The notes under the pieces: generated by a model | The model's database searches: none | What the model was told of the DNA's origin: nothing | What the model saw: the letters and a program-made list of their open reading frames with translations, nothing else | In this document: positions 36,901 through 48,772 of the stretch, piece after piece | Position numbering within the stretch: the first letter of the stretch is position 1 | Layout: the number at the start of each line of letters is the position of its first letter | DNA from: Tubiluchus corallicola | Taxonomy: Eukaryota > Priapulida > Priapulimorpha > Priapulimorphida > Tubiluchidae | Length of the DNA stretch: 64,000 nt | NCBI GenBank assembly: GCA_030141605.1 | Contig: JAQGDQ010000532.1 | Coordinates: 62,001 to 126,000 of the forward strand | Reading direction: 5' to 3' | Program-made: the position numbers and the translations under genes

Positions 36901-39900
36901 CTCTGTGACTCTCTCTGTCTCTCTGTGACTCTCTCTCTCTCTGTCTCTCTGTGTCTCTCTCTGTCTCTTTTGATAAGGAGGTTACCATAGCAACACATAG
37001 TAGCAGCTTACTGTATGTATTATCAATTATTAGCTTATTATTATTTACTATAGTGTGACTTTTCATTGAATATTGGCGAATAAAAAATAGTCGTGGACGT
37101 AAAGAATTTGTTGTTGCCTTTTTGCTATTTTGAAAATTTGCGATTATAAGCGTCAGCGCCCTGATTCTCGTTAGAGTTTAGTTGAATATGGTAGTCGGTG
37201 TATATGCGTATATCTTTACGAGACGGTGGAAACCTGGCGGTTAAATACAATATGAGCGAATGGCTTGAAACATACGTTACACAGAGTCCGAGGCAGGGTC
37301 GTACTGGCCTTTGCTGCGTTTCTTAACTAGTTTTTTTGTTAACGCCCGTTGTTAGTAAGCAGAAGTCTGGTTGTCGAAGTTGCCACACCAAGGTATTAGT
37401 AACTAACTAACTATTAACTTGAATTGATTTGAGGAAAAATATCAGGGACTGACAACTATTCGCCTGTTGAATACAAGACCACACAAAGCTGTGCGCGTTT
37501 TAAAAATTGGCTCGCAACATCTTATATTCGATGCTCACGGCGGTTTCAACACACTTTCACAAATAGTGCCTTGTCTCGCCTTGCCCGCCTTACTTTAGAA
37601 TCTTGTTTAGCAAAGCGATACTAAACCTTTTTGACTGAAGTCTATTTTTCAGTCAAGACAGTGGGGCCCTCCCCAGGCCCCCGTATTGATCCACGGGCCA
37701 TAGGTATATAGCCCGAGCACTTGTACACGAAACTGTTATTATGTACATGAAATTATTCCGTGTTTTATACAGATTATAAAAATCACTATGTTGTAATCGT
37801 CACAGGGGCCCTTCGAAGGGACTGCGGCCCCTGATGAGGGGCCTGGTTGCTAGGAGTGCCCAGGTTGTACACGAAACTGTTATTATGTACATGAAATTAT
37901 TCCGTGTTTTATACAGATTATAAAAATCACTATGTTGTAATCGTCACAGGGGCCCTTCGAAGGGAATGCGGCCCCTGATGAGGGGCCTGGTTGCTAGGAG
38001 TGCCCAGACATGTAAAGCCAGTCCATTATTACTATAAACATTGACGTTGCTGCACTTTGTATCGATTCTAATGGCAACACCGTCATCCAAAGCGAATAGC
38101 TAAATATAGGTCAAGGTTGTGAAAATGGCAAAAAAGAGCAACTTTGGCTAAAAATTCTAGACTCTTGGGAGATCGCTGGCCAAAATTTTATTTCATGCAT
38201 TTGTAGGACTAGTCAAGCTGCAAATAAAAATATATTGATTAGTCCCCCAATACCCGCCCCAGTGGAGTTATGGGGATTTCAAAATGGCGTCTAAATTCAG
38301 CAGCAGCAGACACGTATCTTTTGCAATCTGATGACACCAACTGAAAAGGAGGTTCAATTTGGCAACGATAATGGTACGGTAGGGTAAGACCCCTACTATA
38401 TATATCACCAATTAACTAGTGCTGGATCGCTCATTTACTGTCTGTAATAACGTGAGAAATAATGGGCAATTTTTTACGCCAAAATGGCCAAAATCCGAAA
38501 AAAATCAAAATGGCGGCTTTTCTCAGAAACGGCTCATTTCTGAAATCTAATATTTTGGCTGTGGAGTACATCTGAGGGGACCATCAAACCCTGTGAATAT
38601 GAACAAAATCGGTGATTTGTCACCTTCCACTATTTTGCTGATTTTCTCACGGAATGACTCTTAATTGTGTAAATTATTAATTTACAGATTTTGTTGACTT
38701 TTAGATACGCATGTAGACTTGCCAGCACGTAGTAGAGCACAGGCTGGTTACTTAGTTTATAGAGTTCTCTTTATAAGTTAAAAAAGATTCTGAAGCACCT
38801 GGCAGGATAAGTGTTTATATTGCACCGAAACCGGATGATGCCATTTTTCGTCTCAAATGAATGTGTCAAGTGTAAAGCAATCACGACTTTAAATTGATTT
38901 TACTAATTACATGAGATGCTTATCACAATTTTACTGCCAAAACTTTCTAACTTTTTCCCCAAACATTAAAATTAGCTCAACTTCCCGGAAGTCTTTTGCT
39001 TTAATATTATAAAGGTTGAAAAAATGTGCACGTTTTTGAAAGCGTGAACTCCGAGAAAGCAGAACATTGCCATGACTTCGTATTATTACTTAGTTAAATT
39101 AAATATTTAATTTATCAACTAAATAAGTTGGTTACAATCCGATAATGGACTTTTAAAAGCCAGGATTAATAAAACTGATGGTTTTTGTAAACAGAAGTTA
39201 ACTTAACAGCTAATTACTTGAAGAAGAAATATGCTAAAAAAATTGTTCACCTGTTAGTACCGAAAATCAGGAGTTATAATTCACTTTCAACTGGGAATTA
39301 TAATTCAAAGTCTTGGGTTCAAGCCCTGACTGGCTCGCGGTTCTTCACTTAATTATTTTTTCATCTTGACCTTTGCAAAATTTCAACAAGAGGAAGAAAT
39401 TGGATCCATGTGAACTGATTCAGCCATATGTTAGCAGAATTAGTACAATAGATTAAAATCATTAAACTTATTTGAGGTGGATAAAGCATTTTTTCTCATA
39501 TTTCGTAAATATTACAGGAATTTCTTGTTTTCTAGGTTTTTATATCTTACAGGTAAGAATTGCTATTCACAATGCTGGTCTCAACTTCTACGACAACCTC
39601 ATGGTTGCTGGACTTTACCAGGTCAGACCAAAAACTCCATTTATTCCAGGTAAAATAAATGTTTAGCTCTTCACCTGTGAGAAAAATATATTATATTAGT
39701 CAATTTTATGCACAAAATATGCCAACTTTGCCATTGACTGTGTCTAAAATTGCATTTTATTTTCAATATCTTAAAAGTGGTTCACAAAAAATTTAATTGT
39801 GGTTTTAAATTTAAATGCTGTTTGGTGTATTTTATTGCCTTAAAGGGTTAGCTTGTTCTAGTTGCATAGATTTTATTTGTGAACTAACATGATTAGTAAT

Positions 39901-42900
39901 GTCATCCAGAGCCAAGCTTCCCTTTGAAGGACAAAAACTAGCACAGTAAGAATAAAACTAGGCCTAGTTATTGTTTCAACCTGGTGGTAATTTTTACGTG
40001 TTTGTTGAAGTCAAGCTTTGTTGTTGAGACATTTTCTGTTCATGCATGTTTAAAGACATGTCGGAGAATATTGAAAAAGAACGACAGTAAGAAATCTGAC
40101 CAACTTGGTATTTCAACTCACAGTATTAAACTTTGTTTTTTGTACTGTGAATGTCTCACTGCTGGTGTGTTTACTACAAAAGACCATTTTATTTGTCTAT
40201 CTAAGAATGTGAATATGAATATGAATTGTATATGAATTTATACTAGTAACACTATTTTAACTGTTATCTATTCATTGTAGGTCTGGAATATTCCGGGGAA
40301 GTTGTGGAAGTTGGTGAAGAAACGGAAAGATTTCAGCCTGGTGATAGAGTTGTGGGCTTATCTCAAGGCTCTTTTGCTACCGAGACTGTTGTTACTGAAA
40401 AGGTATGGTAACGTGTTATTAATTATCATAGCAACCTGATATTGCCATAGCTACCAAATATTGATTATCTTAGGAACCATGTACTGATTGCCATAGTATC
40501 AGTAACTGGATATCCAGTACCATTGCAATCGAATGTTGATTGTCATAGCAACCAGTCATTCATTGCCATAGCAACTGATAGTGATCGCCATGGTAATCAG
40601 GTATTAATTAGCAATATTAATAAGTCATGATATGATGTGATGACATTTTTAAAACAATTTGGCACAATGTACAATGTAATCCAACATATGATGCATTTAC
40701 TGGTTTTAAAATTGTGATTATTAACAATTAATTAGTCCATTTTCCATTCCTGAATTAAAGACAATTTTTGGCAGGTTTCCAATACTGGAAAAAAATTAAA
40801 TGGCTGAGATTTTTACTTTGCTTAAGTATTGCCATTTGCCATTTGGACAAAAAAACGGACATCCAAATTTACAATTGCAAGCAGCGGTTGTTCGGTAAAG
40901 ACTTAAGATTTGGCATTAGTTTCTGTCGCAAAATTTGTCATTCTAGCGAATTCTAAAACTTGAGATTTGCTTCAGTCAGATATATGGTTGTTGCCTCATA
41001 GTATCAGTCACGAGAAGGGAGCTAGTATGCTTTCTACATACGGCACGTCACTGATGACATTAGAGCGACGAGTGAAGCTCGAAGAAGGAGAAACTGTTTT
41101 GATAACAGCTGCTGCTGGAGCTACTGGTCTTGCTGCTGTCGATATTGCTACAAATGTGTTCAAAGCAAAGGTATCGGTTTTAAATATTCTGGTTGAATTT
41201 AATAAAGTAGAGTCTACTTCGTATTTTAAACTGCCTGTTTTATTTGTGCTTTAGAATAGAATAGAGACACTGTAACTATGACTGAGTTCAACCTACTACC
41301 TATTATTTATGATTTGTCCTTATACAGTCAACCTCGTTTATAAAGGACACTCGCTCATAAGGGACCACAAACACCGGTTCCAGTTTTTCGTAATGTTTTT
41401 CCTATCTAAAAATCTTCGTACATAAGGTACTCAGTTATAAGGAACTTTCGGTTATAAGGGTTGATATCTTCAGGTCCTGCATAAGAGAAAGTCCAGGTAA
41501 ATTACCTCGCATATAAGGGCACCTTTGATCAAATATTTTTATATCCTAAAAAGCCTATGCCGAGATCCCGCGCAGGCCTGACTGTATTCCCTTGGACTAC
41601 GGTCGGGTCTTTTGACTGTAATGTTGTGGGTAAGTAGTTGGTGTCAAAGGTAATGCCGGTTCATTGGGCATTAGGCTACCAGATGAGGTATATAGGATTC
41701 ACAGGTCTAGATACACCTTTGGTCTGTCTCAACTTCGGCTATAAGGGACGATTTTTCCCAACCTAGAGGTGTCTTTTATAACCGAGGTTGACTATACTTT
41801 AAATGGGATGGTGTATTTGCGGAATGGTGCAAACCATTTGAAATCTTCAAACCTGTGTGAAATCTCAACCTTTCAAATTCCTTATTTTCAAATATTGCCT
41901 AATCTTTTGGGTGCTCAGCAGACAAAGTATTTTCATGGTAAACGGTGGGTTTCCGCACAGTTCCGCCCCCTGACACTGATTGTACTTATTACCCTGAATG
42001 CATATTTATTGCACTGATTGTATACTAATTACACTCTTGATATAAAGTATTTTATCGTGTTAAGGAATATGCAGGTACGATCTTCATACATGGCAGTATA
42101 CATTAGAATTATTGGCAGTCATCAAATGGTATGCTGAGATTTGTAGAATAAAATTCTATAACCATAAGAACTGTTTTGGTGCGTCAAGTGTGTTGGCACC
42201 CTAGAGAACCACAGAGAATAGCTTGTCTAGTCAAAATAAAAACTGGTTCTTACAAGTATGTCTACCGATAAGCCCGGAGTGGCATGTGATGAAATTTATA
42301 TTTTTATATTGGCAGTCATCGCCAGTTATGGAAACCGAGCACTTTTCCTTTTAGTGAGAGCACAAGTAGTGTTTGACTTACAACCACATCGGTTTTGGCA
42401 GATTGGTCATAAAACGAGTTGGTCACAAGTTCACAAGTCAGACGCATGTTTTCAACAAGTATTGCGGCCCCTCCACATTACAAGTTGTGTGTGCACTTTG
42501 TACGTGCAACAAGTATTGCGGCCCCTCCACATTACAAGTTGTGTGTGCACTTTGTACGTGCAACAAGTATTGCGGCCCCTCCACATTACAAGTTGTGTGT
42601 TCCTTGTATACATGCAACAAGTATTGCGGCCCCTGCACATTACATGTTGTATGTTCCCTGTGTACGTGCAACAAGTATTGCGGCCCCTGCACATTACATG
42701 TTGTATGTTCCCATGTACATGCAAATAGTTTTCTAAATAAATATGCAAACGAACGTTGGCATGGTAACGGGCCAATTGAAATCCATTCAATTATCATTAA
42801 AAAAATAATTTAAGTTGGAAAATTTGTTGACTAGCATTTTCACCTGTCAGAAAGAAATTTGCACTTGCCAGTTTTGAACTTGGGCTGCCCACACCACTTG

Positions 42901-45900
42901 CATGGAAAAATTAGAAGTGTTGAGAAAAAAGAAAATGTTGAAAGTAGTCCATAATAAGATATAGGTACAGGCTGTACATACAGCTGTTTTACTTTGTGTA
43001 TTCAGTTTGTTTAGTTTTTCTGGAGATATATTCATTTGTCCTTTTTACATGGACCTTTTCGCTGTACTTCATTACCTTGTGTAGCCATCTGTATAAAAAT
43101 GTACATTGAATTATTTTTGTAACTGTTTACCCTATATAGATTAATTTCCTAATGCTTCAATTTAGGTTATAGCAGCTGCCGGTAGTGAAGAGAAATGCAG
43201 CCTCGTCCGAGAAAGAGGCGCCTTTGCAACTGTAGATTACACTTTGGAAAGCATAAAAGACAAAGTGAAAAGTATTACGGAAGGAAAAGGTGTTGATGTG
43301 ATACTAGACTTTGTAGGTGGCGATGTGTTTGATCAATGTTTAAAATGGTAAGCAATTAACTTTTGTCTGAATGGTTTTTGTTAGGTGCTGCAACATGGTA
43401 TGTAAAAATCAAAGGAAAAGTGACCAAGGAGCCATTGGCCATCCACATATAATGATATCAAGTTTAGGGTAGGTATATTAAACAGTGTAGGTGTAGGTAG
43501 GTATAGGAAAAGTGCCAGGAAACGTGATAACATCATACAAGGTAATATGCATTATAATGCAAGGTAAGTAGGTGACTTAGTCGCGATATCATTACCTGAC
43601 CTGACTTCATACTGTTTTCATACGTGTCTCCCAGCAACAATCACCACAGCTAAAGCAACTATCGCGGTACAATTAAAACTCTTTGTAAATGTCAACTGCA
43701 CTAGGCTAGTTCATTGTTTAAAATTATACTAGGAATAGCTTAAACTTGTGCCTTTGCTTTCATTAATTAATTGTTTGTTTAATTGTATTTGCTAATTAGC
43801 ATTTTATAGAAAAGGTTTGGTAATTTTGATTCGTGTATTAAAGCTTGTTTGATTGTTGGTACAGTACCACAAAAACACTGTGAAACATACGGTTTTCTCT
43901 AGTTCTTGTTTTTTGCAGGTTTTTATTTGTTATTGGTGTGCTTGCAAACCTAAACCATCCATAAGTAGGGCATAGTAACAACTACAGTATTATGCTTTAA
44001 AGTAGAATGTCCTAAAAATTTGGTCAAATGTCAGTTTTTATAAAAATAAATGCTAAATATATTAGACTTTTATATTCTAACATCAAATTATCAAGAAAAT
44101 GTTCAAATATACTAAAAATCTAATTTTCTAACCATGTACGTAACCATTTTTCTTGTTTACCACAATTCCAAAAAACGTATTTTCAAACTCCGATAGTAGC
44201 TTGCGGAAGCATTAATTTTGCTTCGGGTTTTTTCTGTTGCTAAGCCCAGATCTTCGTCGGGAAAAGTCATTTACTGGATTTAAGAATAACTTCAATCTGC
44301 TCTTCCAGAGCCCCTAGCATCCAAAATTTGTGTGGTTGCTAAGTGTTTTGTAGAAATGCAACAACAAAACAATAGCAGTGATTTTCTCAAGATTTGTTTT
44401 TCAGTGTGCAGCCTGCACTTCAACTTCAATGTGGATTATCTCAGCTTAAAAATGACATAGAGTGATGAACTTGGTATCAAAGTGATCCTCATGAAATGGA
44501 AGTTTTGGATTTGTGAATATTAGAAAAGCTTAACTGCCGATTTATGGCACGATTTTGCTATGCAAGCACACACTTTGTACAACCTGGAATTATTCGTATT
44601 TCAGTCAAACATGATTTTTTCTTACAATAATTAGGGAAAGTTTCTTTATTAAAAAATGAGAAAAAAGAAAATGCTAGTCTAGGATTTGAACTCAAGACTC
44701 AGTACTGAAGTGTATTCTTTGTGTTATCAACTGATTTACACTTGTTCAGCTTGCAGAACTGGCCCCAGACTTTTGTCATTAAGTTCCACTAGGTTTGACT
44801 AGACTTGCTGGCAATAATTTAATATTTTATTAACAACTAGTAATCATTCTTATAAAACATCACTTTCTGGAAAAACAGCATTTTCTGTGGAAACATCTCC
44901 TCTTACAGACAGACCTTGTGTTTCAGCATTGCCTGGGAGGGAAGGGTCGTAATTCTTGGCTTCACTTCCGGAACTATTCCTCAAATTCCAGCCAATCAGC
45001 TCTTGCTAAAAAACATTTCTGTGTTGGGCAGTTACTGGGGCGAATACAGTAATTGGCAGCCAGACCGTTTCCAGGTGTGTGTTAGTTTATAATCGAGTAG
45101 CATGTTTTTTTTGTTTGTTCAACTTATTTTAACTAACTTTTAATCAGCCTGTTTACAATAATCATAGTTGTGTCATGGTCTTCAAATTTTTGTCGTCCAT
45201 CCTTCTTGGCAATTTCTTTTGGAATATGCGAATGTATTTAATTTTGGGTTGTTTGTGAAGTAACTAGCAAGCAACTAGATTTATAGTAAACTCTATAAAG
45301 AGGTTTATTTTGCCGTGATTCTGTTATCAACATCTCATTGTTCTTTCACACCACAAAACTTGGCACTTGTTTACTTATAATGATACAAAAATGCCTATTC
45401 CGAATTTTCATAAAAATCAGATCTATGACAATGGTAAATAGTGTTGTAAATGATATATTTAGGCAATGTGCCAATGAAGGTTATTAAATTTTAAGCTCTT
45501 ACAAATGCTTACGAGCAAAACGTGTGTGCGTATGTATGTACAATTGTGCATAGTTGTATGCGTGTGTGCGTATGTATGTACAATTGTGCGTAGTTGTATG
45601 CGTGTGCGCGTATGTATGTACAATTGTGCGTAGTTGTATGCGTGTGTGTGTATATGCAGTAAGCGTGTAACCCAATGCTTTGCTTTCTGGATTAGTCTTG
45701 ATAAAAAATATGGATTCATCTTGGTTATGCCGACAATAGTTGCCCACGGATGAAACAATTGACCTAATTGCTATGGAAGGAAAGGAAGTGGCATAGCTGA
45801 TGCAGTTCTCAGTGTTAGCATATATGCATTAAATGCAGCAGATGGTAAAATTGCTTTTGACAGGCACAGCAAAGGGGGTGACAGGGGGCTATTGTCCCCG

Positions 45901-48563
45901 GCAAGGCAAGGTGACAGTGCACAAAATTTTTCTAGAGTTTAATGATTATTAATTATTAATTCGACATTAGCAATTAACAAAAGTTTTTAAACTGCAGCAA
46001 AATTGCCTAGTCAGAGATTATAGTAGCCGCCTTAGTTACTACGTACAGCTTAGAAAAAAAGCTAATGTTATTTAACGGCGTGTGTAAGGTGATCATGGCT
46101 GAGCAGATAATTTTGAGAGTAACAGTAGCATGATTCTTTAGATGCCAATTTATTATTGTGAAAACCTGTAGTGTTCTGTTGTATCTTTCTTAATCTTTGC
46201 TTTTTAATACTGGAGCTGAATGTCTAACGACTGTCCTGTTAGGAACTGCTTTTCCAGACCGATGCATAGAAAAAAATCGTTCACATCATCATGCTGAAAA
46301 GGGAAAGTGCGACTCCAGGATGCAAATAATTTAACAATTTGTGGCTTCACCCACGAAACAAATGAGCAAAACATTAAAAAGTTGGGGTGCCAGAAGTTCT
46401 TTACCCCCCCGAGTGCCACAAGCACTTACTATGCCACTGTTATTTTTTATTCTAGCAGTCTGTCCTGACGTGTTTTCTTTCATGATTTTCATCCTGTAAG
46501 TTTTTGGTTAACAGTTCCTTCTAGGCTGCTAGCATCTTTTGGGAGGAAAGCTGGGATGTCAACTGAGGAAAAGCACTATTTCATTGATAGGTGGAGGCAC
46601 TTGTGATTTACATTCAGAAATTAATAAAAACATTGGAATTGGTGTGCAACATTTTGATAAGGCAAATTTGAACGGTCCCAGTTTATATTTTCAGGATAAT
46701 TCCAGGTTGTTTTAGCAGCATCTTAGAAAGGGCTTTGTATTCCCAGGATAATTACAAGTGCAAGATTTTATAAGGCAAATTTGAACCGTCCCAGTTTGTA
46801 TATTCAGGATAATTCCAGGTTGTTTTAGCAGCATCTTAGAAACGGCTTTGTATTCCCAGGATAATTACAAGTGCAAGATTTTGATAAGGCAAATTTGGAC
46901 GTTCCCAGTTTGTATATTCAGGATAATTCCAGGTTGTTTTAGCAGCATCTTAGAAAGGGCTTTGTATTCCCAGGATAATTACAAGTGCAAGATTTTGATA
47001 AGGCAAATTTGAACCGTCCCAGTTTGTATATTCAGGATAATTCCAGGTTGTTTTAGCAGCATCTTAGAAAGGGCTTTGTATTCCCAGGATAATTACAAGT
47101 GCAAGATTTTGATAAGGCAAATTTGAAAAGGGCTTTGTATTCCCGGGATAATTACAAGTTTTTTTCAGCGTGGCTTGGGAAGGGAGGCTGGCAGTTCTCG
47201 GCTTTACTTCCGGAATTATTCCAAAGGTGCCCGCTAACTTGCCTCTTCTTCGTAACTTTTCTGTTGTGGGTTCTTTGTGGAGCGGTGGAGGGAAGCAAGA
47301 GGTCTTTCAGGTACCTCCAATTCCTAGAACATTTGAAAATTCAGATCATTTATCAGGTAGAGAAAGTTGTAGAAGGTGCATTTACAAACAGGATACTAGT
47401 TCACTTTTCTTAGGGTCTGAATACTTTATTTTTCAGGTAGAATTTTCTTACAATTTTTCAGTAAATATTTTTGGAACGGATACAAATGCAGATATCTGTG
47501 CATCAGAAATAAATTGTATTTGTATCAATTAGCAAAACATTGTAAGAGGTTGTTTAGGAATGGAGAAGCAAAGGAAGATCTTTTTCTAGCTTTAGGTTGA
47601 GCAGAGAAAGAATGCAGTTGATTTTGCAATTGCATATGTAATTAATACCAAGCTTGCAGGGCAGGTTGCTAAGTGTTGCTGTTTTGCCTACATGGCATTA
47701 GAGTATGGTGGTCATAAACTCTAAGCAACTCAGTGATGAGACAATAGATAATTTTATGTGTTTCCCTCAAGGTGTACAAATTTCACTTATGCTCACAAGT
47801 TTTTTTTATTACTTATGTTTGTGTTCATTTTGTAAAACTACAATTGCAAAAGTCATTTTCTACACAGAATATTAAATTAACTTAGTTTAAGTGACAAGTT
47901 ATGAAACATTATATTATGAAGTCTTCCATTTGCTGTTCTGCCTAAACTCAACAGCAGCAGCTAAATCTGACCTGTATGTATGCTGCTCAAATATCAGTAA
48001 GATAGAGCTGCATTAAAAAGGTTTACCAGTTATTACTATTAATACTATTAATTACTGCACTAACTGATAAGTTGAACGTCATTTTTTTGCAGAAAAATGT
48101 GGAAGATGTTATCAATATGGTCTCTCAACAATATGTAGACCCGTACATCTACAAGGTTTATCCGTTAGAACAGGTAAGTCTTTCTTAATTTCACTTTGTA
48201 TTTTGTTTATACATTCTCAGATGAACTAATTTTCTTTGAAATTTGTAAAATTGCATGTAAACAGTCGTCTGTATGGCAGCTACAACTAGGTTTAATTTAA
48301 TGTTGATAAAATGGTTAGTTTCCTAAACATTTGAAAGCATTCTAGCATCAGTTAGTTTCACAATTATTTTGGTACATGGCGACAATTAACTGTGCTGGTA
48401 ATCGTAACAATATATTACACGTGGTGACACCTACTGACAAAAAAGAGAACCATTACGCTGATGCCTCTTTAATGTTGATTTTTTATCCCAGATTAATGAG
48501 GCCATGAAGTTAATCAGCGAGCGGAAATCCATGGGAAAAATTGTCATCTCCATGGCAACGTGA
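33943..48563 (+). CDS. Quinone oxidoreductase-like protein 2 homologue (zinc-free MDR family, NADPH-dependent)
   Basis: Exons: 33943-34019, 34284-34395, 39553-39649, 40281-40402, 40976-41170, 43166-43347, 44927-45074, 48093-48173, 48492-48563. All junctions are GT-AG and in phase, giving 361 aa. Residues 1-40 are Arg/Ser-rich and nearly free of acidic residues (MLCSLNRTFC...), fitting a mitochondrial presequence. Exons 2-4 form the GroES-like catalytic domain, with NAGLNFYDNL near 70-79 and the FIPG loop at 93-96. Exon 5 carries the AAAGATG dinucleotide-binding loop (181-187), where AAAGGxG is usual for quinone oxidoreductases. Exons 6-9 complete the Rossmann fold, including DFVGGDVFD and GRVVILGFTSG. 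No structural-zinc Cys cluster is present. The family reduces quinones or enones with NADPH; the substrate here is unknown. Length fits the family. The start in exon 1 is inferred from phase, the AG|GTAAAT donor and presequence composition. ZADH2/PTGR3-like is a less likely alternative. Confidence 0.9.
36040..36970. repeat. ~930-bp (TCTCTG/TCTCTGTG)n satellite
   Basis: An imperfect run of TCTC, TCTG and TGTG tetra- to octanucleotides. It gives 270-320-codon frames in every phase on both strands (Ser/Leu/Val or Arg/Glu/Thr). These are artefacts of a stop-free repeat. Confidence 0.97.
37717..38008. repeat. 144-bp tandem duplication with GC-rich palindromes
   Basis: Units start at about 37721 and 37865 and differ by one base over most of their length. 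Each holds the palindromic GGGGCCCTTCGAAGGG and the complementary pair GCGGCCCC/GGGGCC, so each can form a stem-loop. This is far more GC-rich than the surroundings. Confidence 0.9.
39295..39360 (+). repeat. tRNA-like B-box remnant
   Basis: GTCTTGGGTTCAAGCCCTGA carries a perfect B-box (GGTTCAAGCC). No A-box at proper spacing, so this is probably a SINE remnant. Confidence 0.25.
40420..40610. repeat. Cluster of CCATAGCAAC-type motifs
   Basis: At least six near-copies of TTGCCATAGCAACT/TCATAGCAACC are spread over 190 bp in intron 4 of the quinone-reductase gene. They resemble RFX X-box half-sites but may be a decayed short tandem repeat. Confidence 0.45.
41325..41794. mobile_element. pogo/Tigger-like MITE
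   Basis: Terminal inverted repeats CAGTCAACCTCGTTTATAAA and its counterpart (TTTATAACCGAGGTTGACTA) bound about 470 bp, flanked by TA on both sides. The TA target duplication and CAGT-type ends with a TATAAGGGAC subterminal pattern, repeated internally, are typical of non-autonomous pogo-group elements. No transposase. It lies in intron 5 of the quinone-reductase gene. Confidence 0.75.
42453..42722. repeat. 54-bp tandem repeat, five copies
   Basis: A unit beginning CAACAAGTATTGCGGCCCCT repeats every 54 bp. Because 54 is a multiple of three and the unit lacks stops, several frames stay open on both strands. There is no independent coding evidence. Confidence 0.95.
43936..44571. mobile_element. 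TIR element, copy 1 (GTGTGCTTGCA family)
   Basis: Starts GTGTGCTTGCA and ends TGCAAGCACAC, an 11-bp perfect terminal inverted repeat. It aligns along most of its length with 55497-56016, sharing for example ATGCTAAATATATT, ATCAAATTATCA, TTTGCTTCGGGTTTTTTCT and GATGAACTTGGTATCAAA. No coding capacity, so a MITE. Target duplication unclear. It lies in intron 6 of the quinone-reductase gene. Confidence 0.75.
44670..44770 (-). repeat. tRNA-like sequence, probable SINE head
   Basis: On the minus strand, an A-box-like AATCAGTTGATAACAC is followed by a B-box-like GAGTTCAAATCCTAG at roughly tRNA spacing. Too diverged for a functional tRNA. Confidence 0.35.
45520..45656. repeat. ~39-bp tandem repeat, about 3.3 copies
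   Basis: Units of GTGTGCGTATGTATGTACAA plus TTGTGCGTAGTTGTATGC. Confidence 0.9.
45787..46439. mobile_element. hAT-like non-autonomous element (tentative)
   Basis: The left end AGTGGCATAGCTGATG and right end (minus) CAGTGGCATAGTAAGTG form a short inverted repeat. Runs of G/C just inside the ends and the CAGTGGCATAG motif are typical of hAT ends. I see no matching 8-bp target duplication. Confidence 0.4.
46645..47160. repeat. 114-bp minisatellite, about 4.4 copies, abutting the alternative exon
   Basis: Units start at about 46661, 46774, 46888, 47002 and 47116 and share TTCAGGATAATTCCAGGTTG and GGGCTTTGTATTCCC. The last partial unit runs into the polypyrimidine tract of the alternative exon 7 copy at 47169, so the array has grown directly next to its splice acceptor. 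Confidence 0.9.
47169..47310 (+). CDS. Duplicated alternative copy of exon 7 of the quinone-reductase gene
   Basis: This 142-nt block is preceded by a strong acceptor (TTTTTTTCAG|C) and followed by CAG|GTACCT. It encodes AWEGRLAVLGFTSGIIPKVP then ANLPLLRNFSVVGSLW, ending EVFQ. It aligns along its whole length with exon 7 (44927-45074), which encodes AWEGRVVILGFTSGTIPQIP. It is two codons shorter, has the same entry phase (1 nt) and exit phase (0), and has no stop. At least ten differences are synonymous third-position changes, which points to selection on the protein. Including both copies in one mRNA would break the frame, so they could only be used alternatively. The variable part is the nucleotide-binding/dimer-interface end (YWGEYSNWQPDRF replaced by LWSGGGKQEVF). 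A well-preserved decayed exon remains possible. Confidence 0.6.
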
Positions 48564-48772
48564 TGCAATGAAACTGTCACCAATCAAAGCAGTTCAAAGA
48601 TTTTTTTATACTAATATTTAAGATGATTGTTTTCCATAACGTAAATACAAAAATTGAAAATATAATTCTACGATTCCGTTGTGGTAAATTTCATTATTGC
48701 ATTTAGTAAAATCTTACAAACGAAAATTATTGAACAGAAAATGTAGATAAAATAGAACACATTATTTTTTTC

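Larger units (their letters stand above)
35423..38660. mobile_element. Fold-back element with ~0.5-kb inverted arms, TTAA-flanked
   Basis: The left arm (35423 to about 35925) and right arm (about 38160 to 38660) are inverted copies. Shared blocks include GAGTCATTCCGYGAGAAAA at the outer ends, GGTGACAAATCACCGATTTT, CCAAAATATTAGAT, the GGGGCGGGTATT block and AAAATTTTGGCCAGC at the inner ends. TTAA stands directly outside both termini (35419-35422 and 38661-38664). TTAA duplication is the piggyBac hallmark, but the ends do not begin CCC, so the family is open. The 2.2-kb core holds a TCTCTG satellite and a 144-bp duplication, with no transposase. It lies in intron 2 of the quinone-reductase gene. 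Confidence 0.8.

Noticed and set aside
36006-36998. Four overlapping 270-320-codon frames on both strands
   Set aside because: All lie in the TCTCTG satellite, which has no stop in any phase. The translations are Ser/Leu or Arg/Glu/Thr low complexity, with no splice or start context.
42258-42813. 105-156-codon frames, Cys-rich, on both strands
   Set aside because: Produced by a 54-bp stop-free repeat whose period is a multiple of three. They lie inside an intron and are open in several phases at once.
47310-47532. Continuation of the alternative exon frame to a stop at 47532
   Set aside because: After 47310 the translation no longer matches the enzyme family, and a donor is present at the expected place. 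An intron-retention isoform cannot be excluded.
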